Positions 14,214-15,285 of a stretch of 15,285 nucleotides of DNA are shown here, piece by piece. Within the stretch, counting starts at the first letter, position 1. Each line of letters opens with the position of its first letter. Source of the stretch: REEB509 sp049314555 (GTDB lineage Bacteria; Pseudomonadota; Alphaproteobacteria; Caulobacterales; Aquidulcibacteraceae); NCBI GenBank assembly GCA_049314555.1, contig JBMOEW010000049.1, positions 1 through 15,285 on the forward strand, written 5' to 3'. The notes under the pieces are model-generated. The model made no database searches and was not told where the DNA came from. It saw only the letters and a program-made list of their open reading frames with translations. Both the position numbers and the translations under genes were made by a program.

Positions 14214-14885
14214 ATGATCGAGGTGGCTGCATTGGTGACGGCGCTAGCAAGCCTAATACAGGCAGTCAAACCTCAGCCGAAACCGAAAAACCAAGCCCTC
14301 AACTTGACTATTAACGTCCTCACGGGCCCCAAAAAAGATTCGGGCTCCGAAGAAGTGTTAGCTGCACTTGCGGTGGGCTTAAGTGCACTTCCGGCAGACA
14401 AGCTCAATGAATTTAGTTCAAGAGTTAAGGCTGTTGGTCTAGATGCCACACAAGCAGCAGACGTAATTGAAGAAATCGATAAGGAGCTAGAGAGTGTTAG
14501 CGGCCCCTCTGAAGGGTCGACTTCCGATGATGAGATCAAATTGGATCGTGAGCTAGACGCTCTAGATACAAATCCGGATACAAATCCGGCCAATGAGTAT
14601 CAGCAAAAGATTTTTGTTGCTTGGGCGGATTTAAGGGCTCGTGTTGCTGGCAGTCAAAAACGAGGCGTCGCAATTGACCAAACTGCTATCCGCTACTTGG
14701 ATTCAACGGATTATGGCCAATTTTTGGACGAGATAGCGAAGCTTGCTTGGTTTTCAAATGAGACCATGGCAAGGATAAAAAAATTACACGTCAAATTTGA
14801 ACAGTTCACGCGGCAACCGCCCGACAAAAAACAAGCAGTCGCTTTCGTGAAACTTTGCCGCCTCGTAAAGATTCCGCAGAGTTGA
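14214..14885 (+). CDS. Hypothetical protein, unrecognised, AT-richer than neighbours
   Basis: The 223-residue product has no family I recognise. Residues 1-18 (MIEVAALVTALASLIQAV) form a short hydrophobic or amphipathic helix, too short for a confident membrane span. Next come a Pro/Lys linker, a beta-like LNLTINVLTG, and a helical acidic segment (about 45-95). A DTNPDTNP repeat follows at 118-125, coded by a 12-bp tandem duplication. The C-terminal helical domain (about 127-223) has aromatic and basic residues; an RIKKLH sequence superficially fits Rx4H of HEPN nucleases but lacks supporting motifs. GGAG (14203-14206), 7 bases upstream, supports the start. Base composition and codon use (AAA, TTT, ATA, AGA present) differ clearly from the GC-rich flanks, suggesting recent transfer. 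It lies 159 bases after brnA. Confidence 0.75.
   Translation: MIEVAALVTALASLIQAVKPQPKPKNQALNLTINVLTGPKKDSGSEEVLAALAVGLSALPADKLNEFSSRVKAVGLDATQAADVIEEIDKELESVSGPSEGSTSDDEIKLDRELDALDTNPDTNPANEYQQKIFVAWADLRARVAGSQKRGVAIDQTAIRYLDSTDYGQFLDEIAKLAWFSNETMARIKKLHVKFEQFTRQPPDKKQAVAFVKLCRLVKIPQS
14565..14588 (+). repeat. Perfect 2 x 12-bp tandem duplication
   Basis: GATACAAATCCG occurs twice in direct succession within the unknown gene and adds DTNP twice without changing frame. It looks like a recent slippage duplication in a linker. Confidence 0.9.
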
Positions 14886-14919
14886 TTTTGCGGTATTGAT
14901 GAGATCAATTGGTCGCCAC

Positions 14920-15138
14920 TCAAAACCCAACAAACACCGCCGCTTCGTCCACGCCTTTGCGCTTCGACACCAAGGCGTTGGCGGGGAAGTTTTCATCCGG
15001 CCAGCCAATCGCAATCGCGATCATGATCACCTGATCGTCCGGTGTGCCGGCGTGGCTGTTCGCTGTGGGCTCGCGGTTGAAGGCGGCAATAGCCACCTCT
15101 GAAACGCCTACGATTTCCGCTTGGCATCCGCCCTGGGA
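14920..15138 (-). pseudogene. C-terminal remnant of a nitroreductase-family protein
   Basis: A minus-strand frame that ends at TGA (14922-14920) encodes a clear nitroreductase C-terminus: PDDQVIMIAIAIGWPDENF, then PANALVSKRKGVDEAAVFVGF. This matches the family's DQV(I/V)..IA.G(Y/W)PD....N ending before the last helix. Homology is strongest over the last 45 or so codons. The frame is closed by an in-frame stop at 15139-15141, and no start codon or N-terminal FMN-binding half is present in any frame upstream. It is therefore a truncated, non-functional remnant. It converges on the unknown + strand gene, with no terminator between them. Confidence 0.65.
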
Positions 15139-15143
15139 TCATG

Positions 15144-15166
15144 CCGCGCTCGCTGCGCGAGCGTGG
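15144..15166. repeat. Palindromic hairpin element at the nitroreductase break
   Basis: CCGCGCTCG (15144-15152) and CGAGCGTGG (15158-15166) form a 9-bp stem with one G-T pair around CTGCG. It resembles short repeated extragenic palindromes and begins only a few bases from where the nitroreductase remnant stops. Confidence 0.55.
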
Positions 15167-15185
15167 AAGAGACTGGGAGAGGGCT

Positions 15186-15285
15186 TTGAAAAGCTTTGTT
15201 TTCGTCTGCGCGCTGGCGCTGGTGCCGATGGTGGCGTTTGCGCAGGACATACCAACCGAGGAGGCCGCGCCGGCGGCCGCGGCGG
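15186..15285 (+). CDS. Secreted or periplasmic protein, 5' part only
   Basis: A TTG at 15186 starts a frame that stays open to the window end (33 codons). The product begins MKSFVFVCALALVPMVAFAQ, a textbook signal peptide (KS n-region, hydrophobic core, AFA|QD cleavage), then a Pro/Ala/Glu-rich mature N-terminus. GGGAG (15175-15179) lies 6 bases before the TTG. An in-frame ATG at 15141 would add 15 residues but would place the palindrome inside the coding region and lengthen the signal peptide's n-region, so I prefer the TTG. The function cannot be determined because the gene is cut by the window edge. Confidence 0.6.
   Translation, partial: MKSFVFVCALALVPMVAFAQDIPTEEAAPAAAA

Noticed and set aside
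14895..14909. ATTGAT-gag-ATCAAT hairpin after the unknown gene
   Set aside because: AT-only 6-bp stem with no T-tract; too weak to call a terminator.
1..15285. tRNA, rRNA or CRISPR array
   Set aside because: No cloverleaf ending in CCA, no rRNA-like stretch and no regularly spaced repeat array was seen on either strand.

Overview
The window is GC-rich DNA from an alphaproteobacterium. The evidence is the DUF4167 gene next to clpB, the uvrC-pgsA pair, an rpmI-rplT-pheS run without an adjacent infC, a BrnT/BrnA toxin-antitoxin pair, and a large TonB-dependent receptor of the kind common in Caulobacterales, Hyphomonadaceae and Sphingomonads. I cannot place it to genus from sequence alone.

Layout. 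Positions 1-57 look like the outer end of an insertion sequence (IS21-like direct repeats), followed by a non-coding leader. A DUF4167 protein and the ClpB disaggregase follow on the + strand; clpB has a candidate heat-shock (RpoH) promoter. A strong bidirectional terminator at 3871-3900 separates clpB from a long minus-strand block. Read in its own direction, that block is uvrC, pgsA (overlapping by 23 bp), a hybrid sensor kinase, a Nudix hydrolase and a TonB-dependent receptor. Divergent from uvrC, the + strand carries rpmI, rplT and pheS. Between rplT and pheS lie a strong intrinsic terminator, mutually exclusive pairing segments and a Phe/Trp-rich reading frame, which suggests attenuation without proving it.

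Downstream of pheS the expected pheT is absent. Three bases after the pheS stop a brnT-brnA toxin-antitoxin module begins. It is followed by an AT-richer gene of unknown function, a C-terminal remnant of a nitroreductase, a palindrome, and the start of a secreted-protein gene that runs off the window. This 3' part (about 13547-15166) looks like an accessory insertion region.

Main points for a second look: (1) the hybrid kinase is split by an apparent one-base frameshift at a C6 run, and its ATP-binding motifs are degenerate although its phosphoacceptor His and receiver Asp are intact; (2) a 26-residue single-helix membrane protein with a good ribosome binding site lies antisense to the 3' end of that kinase; (3) the rplT-pheS attenuator-like region; (4) the toxin-antitoxin module and the unknown gene inserted directly behind pheS.
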